Source of the DNA: Asterella californica
Lineage: Eukaryota > Streptophyta > Marchantiopsida > Marchantiales > Aytoniaceae
Assembly: GCA_036924285.1 (NCBI GenBank)
Contig: JAYKYS010000014.1
Coordinates: 9,548,001 to 9,612,000, forward strand
DNA: 64,000 nucleotides
Direction: 5' to 3'
Positions 30,801-42,105 of the stretch are shown here, piece by piece. How positions within the stretch are numbered: the stretch's first letter is position 1; each line of letters begins with the position of its first letter. Below the pieces are notes generated by a model. It ran no database searches, was not told the DNA's origin, and was given only the letters and a program-made list of their open reading frames with translations. The position numbers and the translations under genes were made by a program.

Positions 30801-33800
30801 TCCAGGAGACGGATGGCTACTTGACCATGTCCAGCGAAGACATCAATCTACGATCACGCAACATACAATGGTACACGAGGATGGCAGGTGGAATCCACGC
30901 TCACGCACTTAGGTAGCCCGCACTAACCCAACGAAGTACGTATATTTCCTACGTCGAGAAGGGCAGATTTTATGAAGGACCACTCTATAGTACAGAGGGA
31001 ACTCCGGGGCCAAGTACATAGTAGGTATCGAGTACGGGCCCAATGTGCGCCAAACTGTCAAGCGAAGTTAGCGAATTGTTTGTAACCGAAGGGTGTGCCG
31101 TTGGGAATGTGTAGCAAGACGAAGTAGATAGTGAGTAGCAAGTAATGTGCAACATGTGCGTTAACTTGAAGTCTGGAGTTCGCCAAATTGTATAACCAAA
31201 GGGCGGACCCATGGTGATATATATCCCGAAGCATATTTCAAAATATAGATGTGTTTCCCTCGGGTATAGAGTGCCGCATCGTCTAAATGTACCATATACA
31301 GTGCCGGCAGATACACGGCAGGAAACAATGTCTAAAGTGCAGGAAAAACGAGATATCTAGCATATGGATGGGACACTCTGAGTCTGCAGAAGCGTCTGCA
31401 GAAGCAACGATCAGAAAACAAGCAGAGAATAAACAGAAAGTGAATAACCCCAGCAGGTGGTTGTCACAGCAATAACTTTTGAACAATTCACGATCACGGC
31501 AACATATGATTCGTTCGCCAGTATGGCAGTTCAGCTAAGAATAACAACCAGCTAAAAATCAGAGGTAACACCCACTAAAATAACCCAATGAAGTACACCG
31601 ACAGTTCCAAAAGGGAAAGGTAGCTTGTATGCTATCTTGAAGCGTCAAGTTGGCGCAAATCTGTAACATAAGGGGACAGACCAATGGGAATGTGAAGCGC
31701 CGCGCACATTACCTGAGATGGTGCCCCTAAGTACGGACGAGCAAAGTAATGACACGTGAGGTATGGACGGTGCAAGCTGATCAAGCGAACCCAGAATCTA
31801 TTGCAGAACCGAAATCCTGGGATAAAGTTCAGCAAGAGTGAGTATCAGACGCAGTAAGATTCGTGAGGTATGGACGGTGCAAGCTGATCAAGCGAACCCA
31901 GAATCTATTGCAGAACCGAAATCCTGGGATAAAGTTCAGCAAGAGTGAGTATCAGACGCAGTAAGATTCGCAACTTACCTCCGGAGCCAACCAGTAAGCG
32001 CTCCCCTTGCACGAGAGTGGAAATGCTTCACCAGTAAGCTGAGCAGGGAAACACGTAACTTAGTCCCGGGCCAGAAGAAGTTAAAGGCGGCCACGATCCA
32101 ATATTACAGGGTTACTTAGTTTCAAAGGTAGAGACCTTAAACCATAAATGTGTCTTCCGCTCAGTTAGCCTATAAATGAAACAAAGAAGAACGCGATACT
32201 CAAGAATATCGATCCCATTCCTACTTACATGTTTAGCCATACCAAAGTCCGCAAGCTTCACATTACCACGAGTGTCCACAAGGATATTTGATCCCTTGAT
32301 GTCTCTGCAATAAGCCGATATGATTTCGTCAAGACTCACAATGAGACAAAAATGCTTACATACCATCGAAAAGAGGGTCACATGGTGAAGTAAGTGCATG
32401 GGGTACCTGTGGACAGTATTCATATCGTGTAAATACGCCAACCCACAAAGAATATCCCGAGTGTAGCTGCTAATTACTGGCTCTTTGAACTGGCCATGTA
32501 CTCGGAGGAGTTTATGTACTGATCCTCCTGGCACGTATTCGAGGTAAATACGAAGTCTATCCTCCAACTGCAAGTGGGCGGCAACACGTGTCTCAATGAT
32601 TATGCAGCAGTGTACAGAATGGTCCTAAATGTATGACAGATACTTCAAATGTTAAAACCACCATCAAAACTGAACCATGTGTTCAACATTCTAATCCTTG
32701 GTATAACGACAGCAGCAGAGAAACATGCATATGACCTACCGTTTCAGTCCCAATGTACTCTACAATGTTCGGGTGCCGGAACTTGCCAAGTAACGAGATT
32801 TCCTGTCACCAAACAGCAGTAATAATCAGAACTCAATTCACGCTTATACACATGAAAGTATGCCAATCGACCATTTAAACGAAGAAGAGACCTCCTGGCC
32901 GGCATATGCAGTCATGAAACAACGAGGAAGTCCATGCATGTGCACAACATTCAGCTGACCCGGAAATCAAACAAGAGTTTGGATATGCCCTAAAGGTTAA
33001 TGGGTATGCAGGGCCACATTTGCATCACCTGTCCTAGTTGTTTCACTCTCTCCTTCGAGTCCGAATCATCAGGCACAAGGAGGACCTCCTTGATAGCACA
33101 ATGGGACCCTCTGTCGCTGAAATATCCAAACAGAGACACCAGATTCAACTTCGACTTTCATATCCTGGATGATCTCTAACTTCATCCAGGACAAGACCAC
33201 AACTCAAAAATTCAAATCAGTGTCCTAATAGATGACTAACCTTCAGCAAAACCGAGAGTCTCTATTATACTCATCTTTACCTGTTAGGCCCGCAACAAGA
33301 TGAAGCTTATATTTTCACTGAGCACAAACCGCCGGAAAACTGAAACGACAGCCGTACCTATTAAAGCCAAGATAAACATTCCCAAAAGCTCCACGCCCTA
33401 ACAGTTCCCCCTTTTCCCATCGCGTCGGCACACTTCCTGACATGTTATCTCCTCTGCTTGAACGTCCTGCAGTAGGAGAACGAACTGGAGAGACTGGAGG
33501 GAGAAGCCAACGGAGAACCTCCAGAATCACCTCGTGGGGGTAGGAGGTGCTGAATTGTTCCAAACTTCTGCAACCTCCACTCTACCAAGAGAACTAATAC
33601 TAGAATTTGAGCATCATGGACAATTTGAAATCCCAAGATCGCCCTCGCCCAAATCAGCACGTAAAATCTTCACAACGGGTCCGGTTGAAGGAAGCGGCAT
33701 AGGTGGAAAGGAATGTTGCACGGCAGTTTGCTGATGAGGCTGTGACGTCAGACCCGAACCGGAGAAAGTTCTCCCTGATGGAGCGCAAGGCAAGGGCAGT

Positions 33801-34077
33801 GGTTGTGCTTGTGGCTGGGGCAGGGGCTTTCTATCATTGAAGCTTGGACATCTCGTCGAGGGAGTGGATGGATCTTGAGCCCGTTGCAAACGGTGAGCCA
33901 GGTTCCTGAGACGATGCATCTAAGCTGAATCGCGGTGCCCTAGTACGACCAGTTTCTTCCTCGGCCACACTTTTAGGCCTCCTCCCATGGTGCGAACGAT
34001 GTTGTGGAGCATCTAACCCACCGTCCTTGCTCCCTCTCCTAACTTCCTTGGAGGTGGGACTTCCCCAACCAGGGCAT
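27866..34077 (-). CDS. YODA/MEKK-type MAP kinase kinase kinase with a repeated C-lobe tail
   Basis: A MAPKKK Ser/Thr kinase of the plant MEKK/YODA group, which phosphorylates MAP kinase kinases in stress and developmental cascades. Exons on the minus strand: 34077-33358, 33116-33029, 32802-32740, 32567-32407, 32304-32229, 32038-31979, 30710-30603 and 28843-27866, all with GT-AG borders. Phases are consistent through the kinase domain. Motifs: [19 protein letters not shown] (Gly loop), CAIKEV (ATP-binding Lys), [19 protein letters not shown] (catalytic Asp), ADFGMAKH, and [10 protein letters not shown] (WLAPE where WMAPE is usual), [15 protein letters not shown]. The first exon has the family start (MPWLGKS, TSKEV) and SAPPTPTR and SPVRSPT patches, but at least three frameshifts and one stop lie between them, so the full-length protein is not encoded as read. 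Internal starts such as the Met shortly before RWEKGELLG could still yield an active kinase domain. The last exon repeats the kinase end six times. Confidence 0.8.
28000..28815 (-). repeat. In-frame tandem repeat of the kinase C-lobe end
   Basis: Within the last exon the segment that ends a normal MAPKKK domain ([17 protein letters not shown], then ELLKHPFV) occurs six times in one open frame. Anchor GTGACGA on the plus strand recurs at 28071, 28254, 28437, 28563 and 28689, giving two 183-bp and two 126-bp periods, all divisible by three. The 183-bp units equal the 126-bp unit plus a 57-bp insert coding a 19-residue block with [11 protein letters not shown]. The sixth unit is diverged and leads into a unique tail ending in CTHFKM. 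DNA identity between units is high, so amplification is recent or homogenised. Confidence 0.9.
29155..31740. repeat. Dispersed repeat family in kinase introns
   Basis: At least six diverged copies of a roughly 150-300 bp sequence lie in the two largest introns of the kinase gene, near 29155-29350, 29405-29560, 29880-30190, 30960-31110, 31130-31265 and 31620-31740. Shared phrases are CTCAAGGACCACTCT, GGGAATGTGTAG, GCACATTTCCAG and AGGTTCCCCT. Shorter units of roughly 90-115 bp with ATGCTCAAGGAC are tandem at 29765-30020. GGAATGTGTAG and GCACATTTCC are partly complementary, suggesting a small hairpin in each unit. No coding capacity is seen. Confidence 0.7.
31756..31969. repeat. Perfect 107-bp tandem duplication in a kinase intron
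   Basis: The segment beginning GTGAGGTATGGACGG at 31756 recurs at 31863 without visible change. It ends 9 bp from the exon at 31979-32038, on the donor side of that minus-strand exon. The lack of differences indicates a very recent event. Confidence 0.9.
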
Positions 34078-36160
34078 TTTCGTGAAAGGCTTGCACACAC
34101 AAGCTGGGAAAAAGGAAGAAATAGGAGAGGGAGAGCCACAATATGCACAAGACAGCATAAAGTATGTCACCGTGCCGATGGATTCTAGTCCATAAGCTAG
34201 TGTCTGCAAATATTTGGCAAAAAGGTTGCCAACCCACTACTTTGACAACAAGGAGTATTATCCCAGCCACCTCGTCACCAACTCAGGTTGCAAGTGAGAA
34301 ACCTGATATGTCTAGAGGGACCCAAGGAAGGGGTTTTGCGAGCACCCTGAGCGCACCCTCCGCAAGATACCAGTCGATGGCGGAGCATTCATCCATGGAG
34401 AAAAACTCGATCATTCCGTTGATGAAGTCAAATCGGGGACAATAACTGCGGAAAAAACACCACGAAACAAAAAGCATGTGATGTGAGATCAATCTCGACT
34501 CACCAGCACAATTTGCCGAGCTCAGGTACAATGACCCTTTCCCCGCGAAGGAGTGACTAATCTTGAATACAGAGTAACTAAAACCTCACTAGATCCGCAC
34601 CAAAACCTACACCTAGATACAAAGGTGGCATCTGGCCAAAGACGTCCAGGGTAGAACCAAAAAGCTTCGCGATTATCATACGAGAGAGCTGCAGACAACG
34701 TGCGCAATCTACAACAATGATAAATCTCTGTAAAAGACAGATCGCAAGATACAGCCCCGTCGTACAGGCAAGTAACAGGGACAGATAATCCCCATAGAAG
34801 AGCCGAACCTGCAGTAGAAATTTTCTGCCCCTGAGCTACTCAAGAAACGGAGCAAAAGCAGCTGTTGTGCTTCTGTAAACTGCCGACCACAACTTCGGTG
34901 CTGAGCAAACAAAGAACTGGCAGCAGACACATACTCCGAGCCTTTATGACAGTCACCATATGCGCAGCTCGCTTTCTGCCTTGCTACGAAGTTCTTGACT
35001 AGGTCATGCCAACCTGAAAGGTGCAAATCTAGAGCAGCACGGCATGGTGGGTCTCCTTTTGACCATCAATGTAGCTGGTTGACCGAAACCTCATTGATCC
35101 ATGACAATGATTTCCATTCTTAATATGCCTACCTTGTCTTAGGGTCTCTTCCGACTACACCCTTTAACGCGCCTAATGAGTCCCGCCGGACCTAAGGGTA
35201 CAGCTTCCAGTCCTGCAGTTTCTGGTAACTACTGCAGTCGCGATAGTGGAGTCTTCTCATCACATATTGTTTATCTTCGTGATTTTCGGAAAAATGAGTT
35301 TTCTCACGTGTCGCGGCAGTCGATTCACGTCAGTTCCACTTGGCAGTTCATCGCGACGAAGGATAAACGAAACAAGGCTCATTCGAGGTGACCAGCGAAT
35401 TTGCCGAATTCTCAGCCTTCGTGCAGGCGGGTGCATAAACATGTAAACGCATAAACATGTAAACGAGAATTCTAGAATAGAAAGATATGCTGATATTTTC
35501 TGCATGTTATTCAGCATCGTGCACAGAATATGACTTTGTTTCGTTTCCTTGAATTTGCGCATTCAGAGCTGTACACTTCGGCAATGTTTCTCGATCGACC
35601 ATTTCGAGAACTGTAACCAGTGGCTTCCATCTCCGACGACAAATTGGCAGTGAACCTTTGATAGGATACAGCTGAGTTTAATTTCTCCGCATGTACACTG
35701 GTGCTATTTTCATCCTTCTGAAATCCTTTGCCGATGGTACGTACTTTGCTGTTCGTCGGTGTCTTTGCCGATGGTACGTACTTTGCTGTTCGTCGGTGTC
35801 TTAAGCAGTTGCTTTTCCACTTGAACCATACGCATCCACAATCCTGCAGGGAACTGCTTTGGGCGAAGGAACCATGTAGCTACTTCACATAATGGAAAGG
35901 ACAGGAGGATCGAGATTACGTAGTGTATACTCAGCTGTATGGAAGAAACGGTCATAAAGATGATGGAGAAAAATGTGTAGAACACAGAAGTAGTGGGAAG
36001 TAGTAGCAACAAAGGTGTAAACATGAGGGAACTAGTCGGAGCTGTTCAACACTGCATTCAAACGAATCCAACCTGCCACGTAAAACGTTGCGCTTCCGAC
36101 CAGCTCACTGCACGTCGAACGCAGCAATTTGAAATTGAAGCAATTGCTGTATCGCGGTCT
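34078..36160. other. Upstream region of the kinase gene
   Basis: Between the kinase start codon and 36.2 kb I find open frames up to about 105 codons on the minus strand (for example 35026-34709 and 36024-35710) but no recognisable domain. They could include 5' UTR exons. A 37-bp tandem duplication lies at 35726-35801 (unit beginning CTTTGCCGATGGTACG). Confidence 0.35.
35726..35801. repeat. 37-bp tandem duplication
   Basis: CTTTGCCGATGGTACGTAC and the following bases up to GTCGGTGT occur at 35726 and again at 35763 with no visible difference. Confidence 0.9.
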
Positions 36161-36164
36161 TTTT

Positions 36165-36440
36165 CCTGAACTGCAGCTAGCACCCCTCGCGCTCCCACGA
36201 AGGCAGCAGAGAGTTCACGTCCTGAACTGCAGCTAGCACCCCTCGCGCTCCTGCGAAGGGACAGAGAGTTCACGCGTCTTTTAATTATCCACGCGTCCGC
36301 GAACGAGAGTTTGTGTAAGCGAAATACACGGAAGTGCTAGCTCTGAGGTACCTCCCTCCAAAATTATCCACGCGTCCGCGAACGAGAGTTTGTGTAAGCG
36401 AAATACACGGAAGTGTTAGCTCTGAGGTACCTCCACCCAA
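36165..36440. repeat. Two consecutive tandem duplications (56 bp and 79 bp)
   Basis: A 56-bp unit beginning CCTGAACTGCAGCTAGCACC occurs at 36165 and 36221 with a few differences. It is followed immediately by a 79-bp unit beginning AATTATCCACGCGTCCGCG at 36283 and 36362, nearly identical. Both lie about 2.1-2.4 kb upstream of the kinase start codon and might belong to its promoter. Confidence 0.85.
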
Positions 36441-37135
36441 AAACCGTGGAAATGCTATATGCCGACGGATATACTATTGGCACACTTGCGAAACTACAGT
36501 CTGAAGTCGATTCTTATTACCGAACCTATCTGACAATGTCTGATAAGCGAACTAAGGAACTAGTCGGAAGAGACCCTTAGTCTTTTATAACCAAAACCAT
36601 GATAAAATATTATCTATTGTATTATCTAAATTAATAACTAGAAGTTCATTTTTTCTAGTTCTCTCTCTAAAGAGAATAAGAACACTCATGAAATTTTTTT
36701 ATAACGATTTTGCTTCTTTGCACTAACCTTATCGACATCTGGTTCATAATCTTGACTCTAGTTATCTCTAAAGTCTTGATTAATTTTTTATCTAAGAAAT
36801 TCACATTCGATCTAGCATCAATGATCAAACAACACTGTTGGTTTCTTATTTTCACTTTAATTCATGATAGAAAATCTCAATGTAATACCAAATGCTCACG
36901 ACACATATCTCATATTCAATAATCGCATCAACATGTTCTTCAACATTGGTTGTCTCTTAAGTGGTAAAATCACGAATGGTGCTCGTCGTAGAACGTTGAG
37001 GAAACTCACAAACTATATGACCATCACATCTACATTGTAAACAAATGATCTTTCTTGAAGATGTAGCATTGCTAGCTCCATTGCTCCTAACACCCGAAAC
37101 CAAAGTTTGGTTTGATCATGCATTTGATTTAAAAG

Positions 37136-37205
37136 TATTACATAGAGTTCACTTGTTGACAACTCTGATTACACAGAGTTGTCAACAAGTCAACTATGTG
37201 TAATA
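37136..37205. repeat. Long hairpin with a 6-nt loop
   Basis: ACTTGTTGACAACTCTG at 37151-37167 is exactly complementary to 37174-37190 around the loop ATTACA. The stem continues imperfectly for about another 12 bp on each side. It resembles a miniature inverted-repeat element or a small-RNA precursor. No open frame is involved. Confidence 0.75.
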
Positions 37206-37559
37206 CATATGAGCTCTTGATTTTATCATTCGTGTGAGAATAAAGCTTCGATTGATGCGTCGAAGTTGACTTAGAAGCACTTGGTGCGGAATTAACTGTG
37301 TTCTCTTGCAATTACCTGCCCATTAGAAGTTATAGTCTAACCAGTTGCTTCCCTTGATCTCTTGCGTTCTAACTTTTATCACTAGTAGCGGAAGCGTTGC
37401 TCCAGTCCCAAGCTAGAATAATTCTATCTATGTTCTAAGACATCAGATCGAGAACCAAGACTCATAATAGATTGGTTATCCTAAAGATGGTTGGATAGTT
37501 ACCAAGCTTCTGGTGTTGATTAACGAAAATATAAGCATATAAGCGTATAAGAATGAAGG

Positions 37560-38230
37560 TTTGTCAAGGAAGACGCAAGATAGTATTGCAGAAGATAGTT
37601 CAGTCAAAGAAGGACATAAGCGAAAAATCAAGTGGGCTGAACTAGCAACACCGTCAGTCTTTAACAATGAGAAAAACTTTTCCAAGTTTGAGTTATGGAT
37701 TAGTTGGAGAATTTTGATGAGCATAGTAGATTCATCTATGCTACTAGTTGGTTGGAAGAAGAGGTTAAGGAATGATATGGAGGTCAACAACAAATGAGGA
37801 GTTTGGATGGAACAACTCTTATGTCCACTTGGCTAGAGCTGAAAGATGAACTATGACGACATTTGGTAATAGTTGATGAAACTACATAGTTTTGGTTAGA
37901 GCTCATTCATTTGAGACAAACAGAGAATATCATATACTACCCCCAACGGTTTTTTGAGTTGGTTACTCGTTTGTACATGGTGGATTGCATTGATCTTGTT
38001 TCATTTGGAAAAAAAGTTGTAAGGTTTATATGCTAGTGTGTTTGATAGTTGGGTTATGTTTCAAAAGTCAAAGGACAAACAATACTTATTTGCCTATCTA
38101 GAAGTAGCAGAGAACACCATGGAACATAACTATATCGTGCAGCCTTCCAAGTTTCAGTGTGAAACAAATGGTGGCGAGCCTAGTAGAGGATTTTGACAAA
38201 ATTGTCAAGGACAGACATCGTCCTCTCTGA
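37560..38230 (+). pseudogene. Decayed retrotransposon gag relic
   Basis: A plus-strand open frame (37561-37797) followed by broken frames contains gag-like phrases such as TWLELKDEL, FWLELIHLRQTENI, YYPQRFFELVTRLYMVD and FGKKVV, in the order expected for a plant Ty3/gypsy or copia capsid domain. Stops and frameshifts interrupt it and no RT was found beside it. No LTRs could be assigned. Confidence 0.5.
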
Positions 38231-38239
38231 ATATGGGTG

Positions 38240-40570
38240 GTATAAGACATGATAGTGAAAGATTTGGTGCAAAATGAGTTGATAAATTATCTCGCTCCTT
38301 GATCCATACTTTAAAAACTGGACTCTCATTCAGAAATTTCTCCAAAGAACTATATTTCCTTCAAGTCACATTTATTTCTCTGTAGAAAATACTTTGGATT
38401 TGGCAAGCTTAATCTCTCATGTCCGCAATCAAGCTTCTGCTGATTTCAAATCAGCACTACTTTCTCTCAAATCTCTCAAACTTAACTCTTGTACTTTCTC
38501 TAGTATTCTCAATGAGGTCCTATTCCCCTAGCATCCTCCCTCATGTAACCTAAAAGTAACTATCTACTTGTAGGTTCACACCCTCTTTTTGTACTTCGGA
38601 TCTACTTAAGTGTTCAGCCTCTTCTTTCTTCAGTCATCTTCGCATGTCAATTAATCATTGTCAAAGGCTTGAGAGTTAATATAAGTAAATTTTGTTACAA
38701 CCAGAACCCAAAACTCTACTATTATGAATAATGTTGTGGGTCAAGTATCCAGCTATATATGATGATAATAAGTTTATAACAGTTTCACTATAAAGTTAGA
38801 TTAATTTTGTAACTTTCAGAATGGAGTTCAAATATAACTGCTATAATATATAACAAATTAAAGTTATGATAACATTATACTTTCATAATCTACATTCTTG
38901 TGATCTTGTAACATTATTACGTCATCCCTAAATTGAATCGACATTATGATAAAACTAGTCCAATGATCAAATTATCATTAGCATAACGAGCAGAAGTCAG
39001 TCACTTATGTCAACAAAATATCAAAAATTCCATGCAGTCGTGCTTGAGCTACTCCAACACGTCAATGAGATGTCTTCCTTGCAAAATAGTCTTTTTGTTC
39101 ATCCATTCATGTGTGCATAATAGCTATTGTAGTACGTAGGATGGAATTGGACAGATCAGCGAGTTTAGAGTTAAGACATAGAAGTAGTAAAGTACAAGCC
39201 AAATGGATTATCCATCGTAAGAGATTGCCAGCTTATAGTAAGTCAAGCACATTTGGTTACATGAGAAGCAACCCTCAGTGCTTGAAGTATGATTGTATAT
39301 CTAAGATGTTGTTAGGTTGGATCATGGTTCAAGAGAGTGAGAAAATATAATGAGAAGACAGTATGTCTGAGAAGAAGTGTCATCAATGGTGTTTTTCTAG
39401 GTTTTCAAAAGAGGATTGGAGAATGTTGTGTAAAAACCAATACAAACTTGTAAGTGAGATCATAAGGGGATGGATTTATGACCTTAAGACCTTGTGCGAG
39501 AGGATTGGTCGTAAGTATGAGACAATTGCTCATAAATGAAGACAAATTAACCATTTAAGAGTTAGTTGAATACTTATCTACTCTAAGTTAGAGTGTAGAA
39601 ACAATCAAGTTAATCATAATCCTCCAGGTGACAGTACCTTGTATGCTAACATAGTGTAAAGAAAAACCTTGTTTGTTATAATTGTGGATGAGTTTAGTGT
39701 CGATTTCAAATGAGTGTGCTATATGAGTATTTTCAGCTGTGAGTGCAAGTTTCATGGTGATCCTAACCTTGAAGGTGAAAATACATATTGTTGAAGTTAC
39801 TATGGCGATAAAACATAAATGTTTCACGGTTGTTTTACGTGTAATTTGTTGTTACAACATGTTTGCACACGAGAGTTCAAACTTTGTAGAGGATGACATG
39901 TGAATGTGGTCTTTCACCCTCTAAATTTTTTAAAAAGTAAGCAATCAAAGTTCATTAGAAAACATAGTACCTCCATCTCCATAGAAAACTAGTCACAACA
40001 ACCTCATATGCGATCACATCCATAAGATTTCATCTTTTCGAGAGTCATTGTCATCTTACGATAGGGCTTGAGATCGAGAGACATCTTATCACGAGGTTTG
40101 AAAACTTATAGAAAATAAGTAAAAAATGACCGATTATATAAAAATACGATGTAGTATTCACGTTAATTGTTAGTTTACCTCAATGAGATATATTAAAGAA
40201 TTCTACATTAACACTTCTAGTTGAGGATGTGGTCTTATTTTGGAACATTATCTTCTATGTTGTAATCATCTTCTCCAACTAAAATGTCAAAAGAGAAATA
40301 TAATATGAAAATTCAACAAAAGTAACAACAGTCTTGAAGACTACAATTACCCAACATACACATCACGATTTGACCACACTCTCTACATTCGAGTTGTTGT
40401 CTTGTTGATGCTCACAACAAGCACTAAAGTCAAGGTACAATTACAAGATGTATCAAAATACAATAAACATAATTAGATACATACATTACATCATGAATAT
40501 TCCTTGAGCTACTACCTAAGTGGACAGAGTAAGGAAGAGAGATGACCATGGACAAAGTCTCTTCTTGTCG
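38240..40570. other. AT-rich intergenic DNA, no gene seen
   Basis: Open frames of 79 codons at 39111-39350 (plus) and 39588-39827 (minus) have no recognisable content. I see no structured repeats. Confidence 0.5.
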
Positions 40571-40571
40571 T

Positions 40572-42105
40572 TGTCAAGGTGAGAGTTTCTTGAGAAGAGC
40601 AGAACCTTCTAGTTGTGGTGTGATCGTGAAGATTGTATGTGTCTACTAAAGAAAGCGTTGGACTTCTAGCTGTGGCTGCTAACTCAAAAGATAGGCTTCA
40701 GGTTATAAGATGGTATTGTAAAACACTAATACATGTCTCTTGGCGCCTCTGATATGTTTAGAAGACGAAAATCATGTTGAACAAGTAATGATAAGATCAG
40801 ACGGTGAACTTTGACACTCAAGAATGAGAAATATGTGAAATTGTAGACTTCTAAACTTCTCCTACATGTAAAATAGGCCCTACTGGACACACACACTAAG
40901 TTTCAACCTGAGATCAATTTAGAGCACCGAGATGTGGACAAAAAGTTTTGAGTAAAGAAATTACGATAATTTCTAATACTCAAATAGCTATTTTGACCCA
41001 AAATAGAGAATTAGCTCGATAAATTTTGATGATTCTCTAAGATGCTAAACATCCTTGTGAAATCTGACATCTTGATTGTACACAGTCCTCCATATCTTAA
41101 TCTCTAAGGTTGCTGTTCTAGATTGAGAGTTTTTCAGACCCGTTCTACTTCAGCAGTCGACTTGAATTACTCAGTCACTCAAATTACATGAAACTTTCTA
41201 GGTAGTCGCAGCCCTGCTGACAGTGAACGCAACCACGAAGGTTTGAAGCGATTATCTCTTTTTTGCTAGAATTGACACTCAAAATCCCAAAATCAACAAT
41301 TGTGTTGCAGTTTCAACTCAATTTGAACTTCAAATAGACATAACTCTCTCTTTATTGCTCAAATCTATCAAAAATTTCATTGACAGTGACAAGCACAACA
41401 AGCTCTATCTTTTGTGTTCTCATATCTCTTAGTCCTCTCTCCAAATGCTCAAACTCCCCTTCAGATCTCTGCTTCTAAGTTTAGAGTTTCACAAAAGATA
41501 AAAATGGATCAATGGGAGTTCATAGCTCCACTTGACTGTCCTTTTGTGCTTTAAACCATATGGTAACTTAATTTCACACATAGGCTACTATGTCAAGCCC
41601 CTAAAGTGTCAGCATAATCCCTAAATTACTTACAAAGACATGTAAAACATCACATAACCCTAAAAGATAATTTAAATAAGCTATAAAGTATGCATGAGCG
41701 ACATGTAATTACAACCCATGAGTTTAAACTCTAACAGCATGGCAACCTAAGTTATGTACTTTAAACATCATAGACAAGTATGAATGCACTTACACAAGCA
41801 TACGAATGCTCAAACAAGATAAATAAGAACCACTGACATACTAGTGCTCAAAATAAATGACAATGTTAACACCATATGCAAATGTGTCAAACATATGCAT
41901 AAAGAACTATGAACAATAGAGAGCTAACTTCTAAGACTACTAAACCCATGTGTCAGAGTAGAAGTGCGACATGCACCAAGTAACACGACAACAACGATCA
42001 ACACAATATGACTAACTCTTGGCAGAGAGGTTAATCATTTACTATGTGAAATGTGCTACTCTTAGATGAAATCATTTACCATGTGAAATGATTCACATCA
42101 TGAAA
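40572..42105 (-). repeat. Diverged solo LTR of the intact gypsy family
   Basis: Read on the minus strand this matches the whole LTR of the intact element at 55615-56931, with many substitutions and indels. Matching plus-strand phrases include TAGGCTTCAGGTTATAAG, CGCAGCCCTGCTGACAGTGA, CCACGAAGGTTTGAAGCG, AACTCCCATTG-like text near 41520, ACAACCCATGAGTTTAAAC, and ATTCACATCATGA at the LTR start. It begins TGTCAAGGTGAGAG at 40572. No polypurine tract or primer-binding site adjoins either end, so it is best read as a solo LTR. An exact target-site duplication was not found (GTCGT against CCGTC). Confidence 0.75.
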
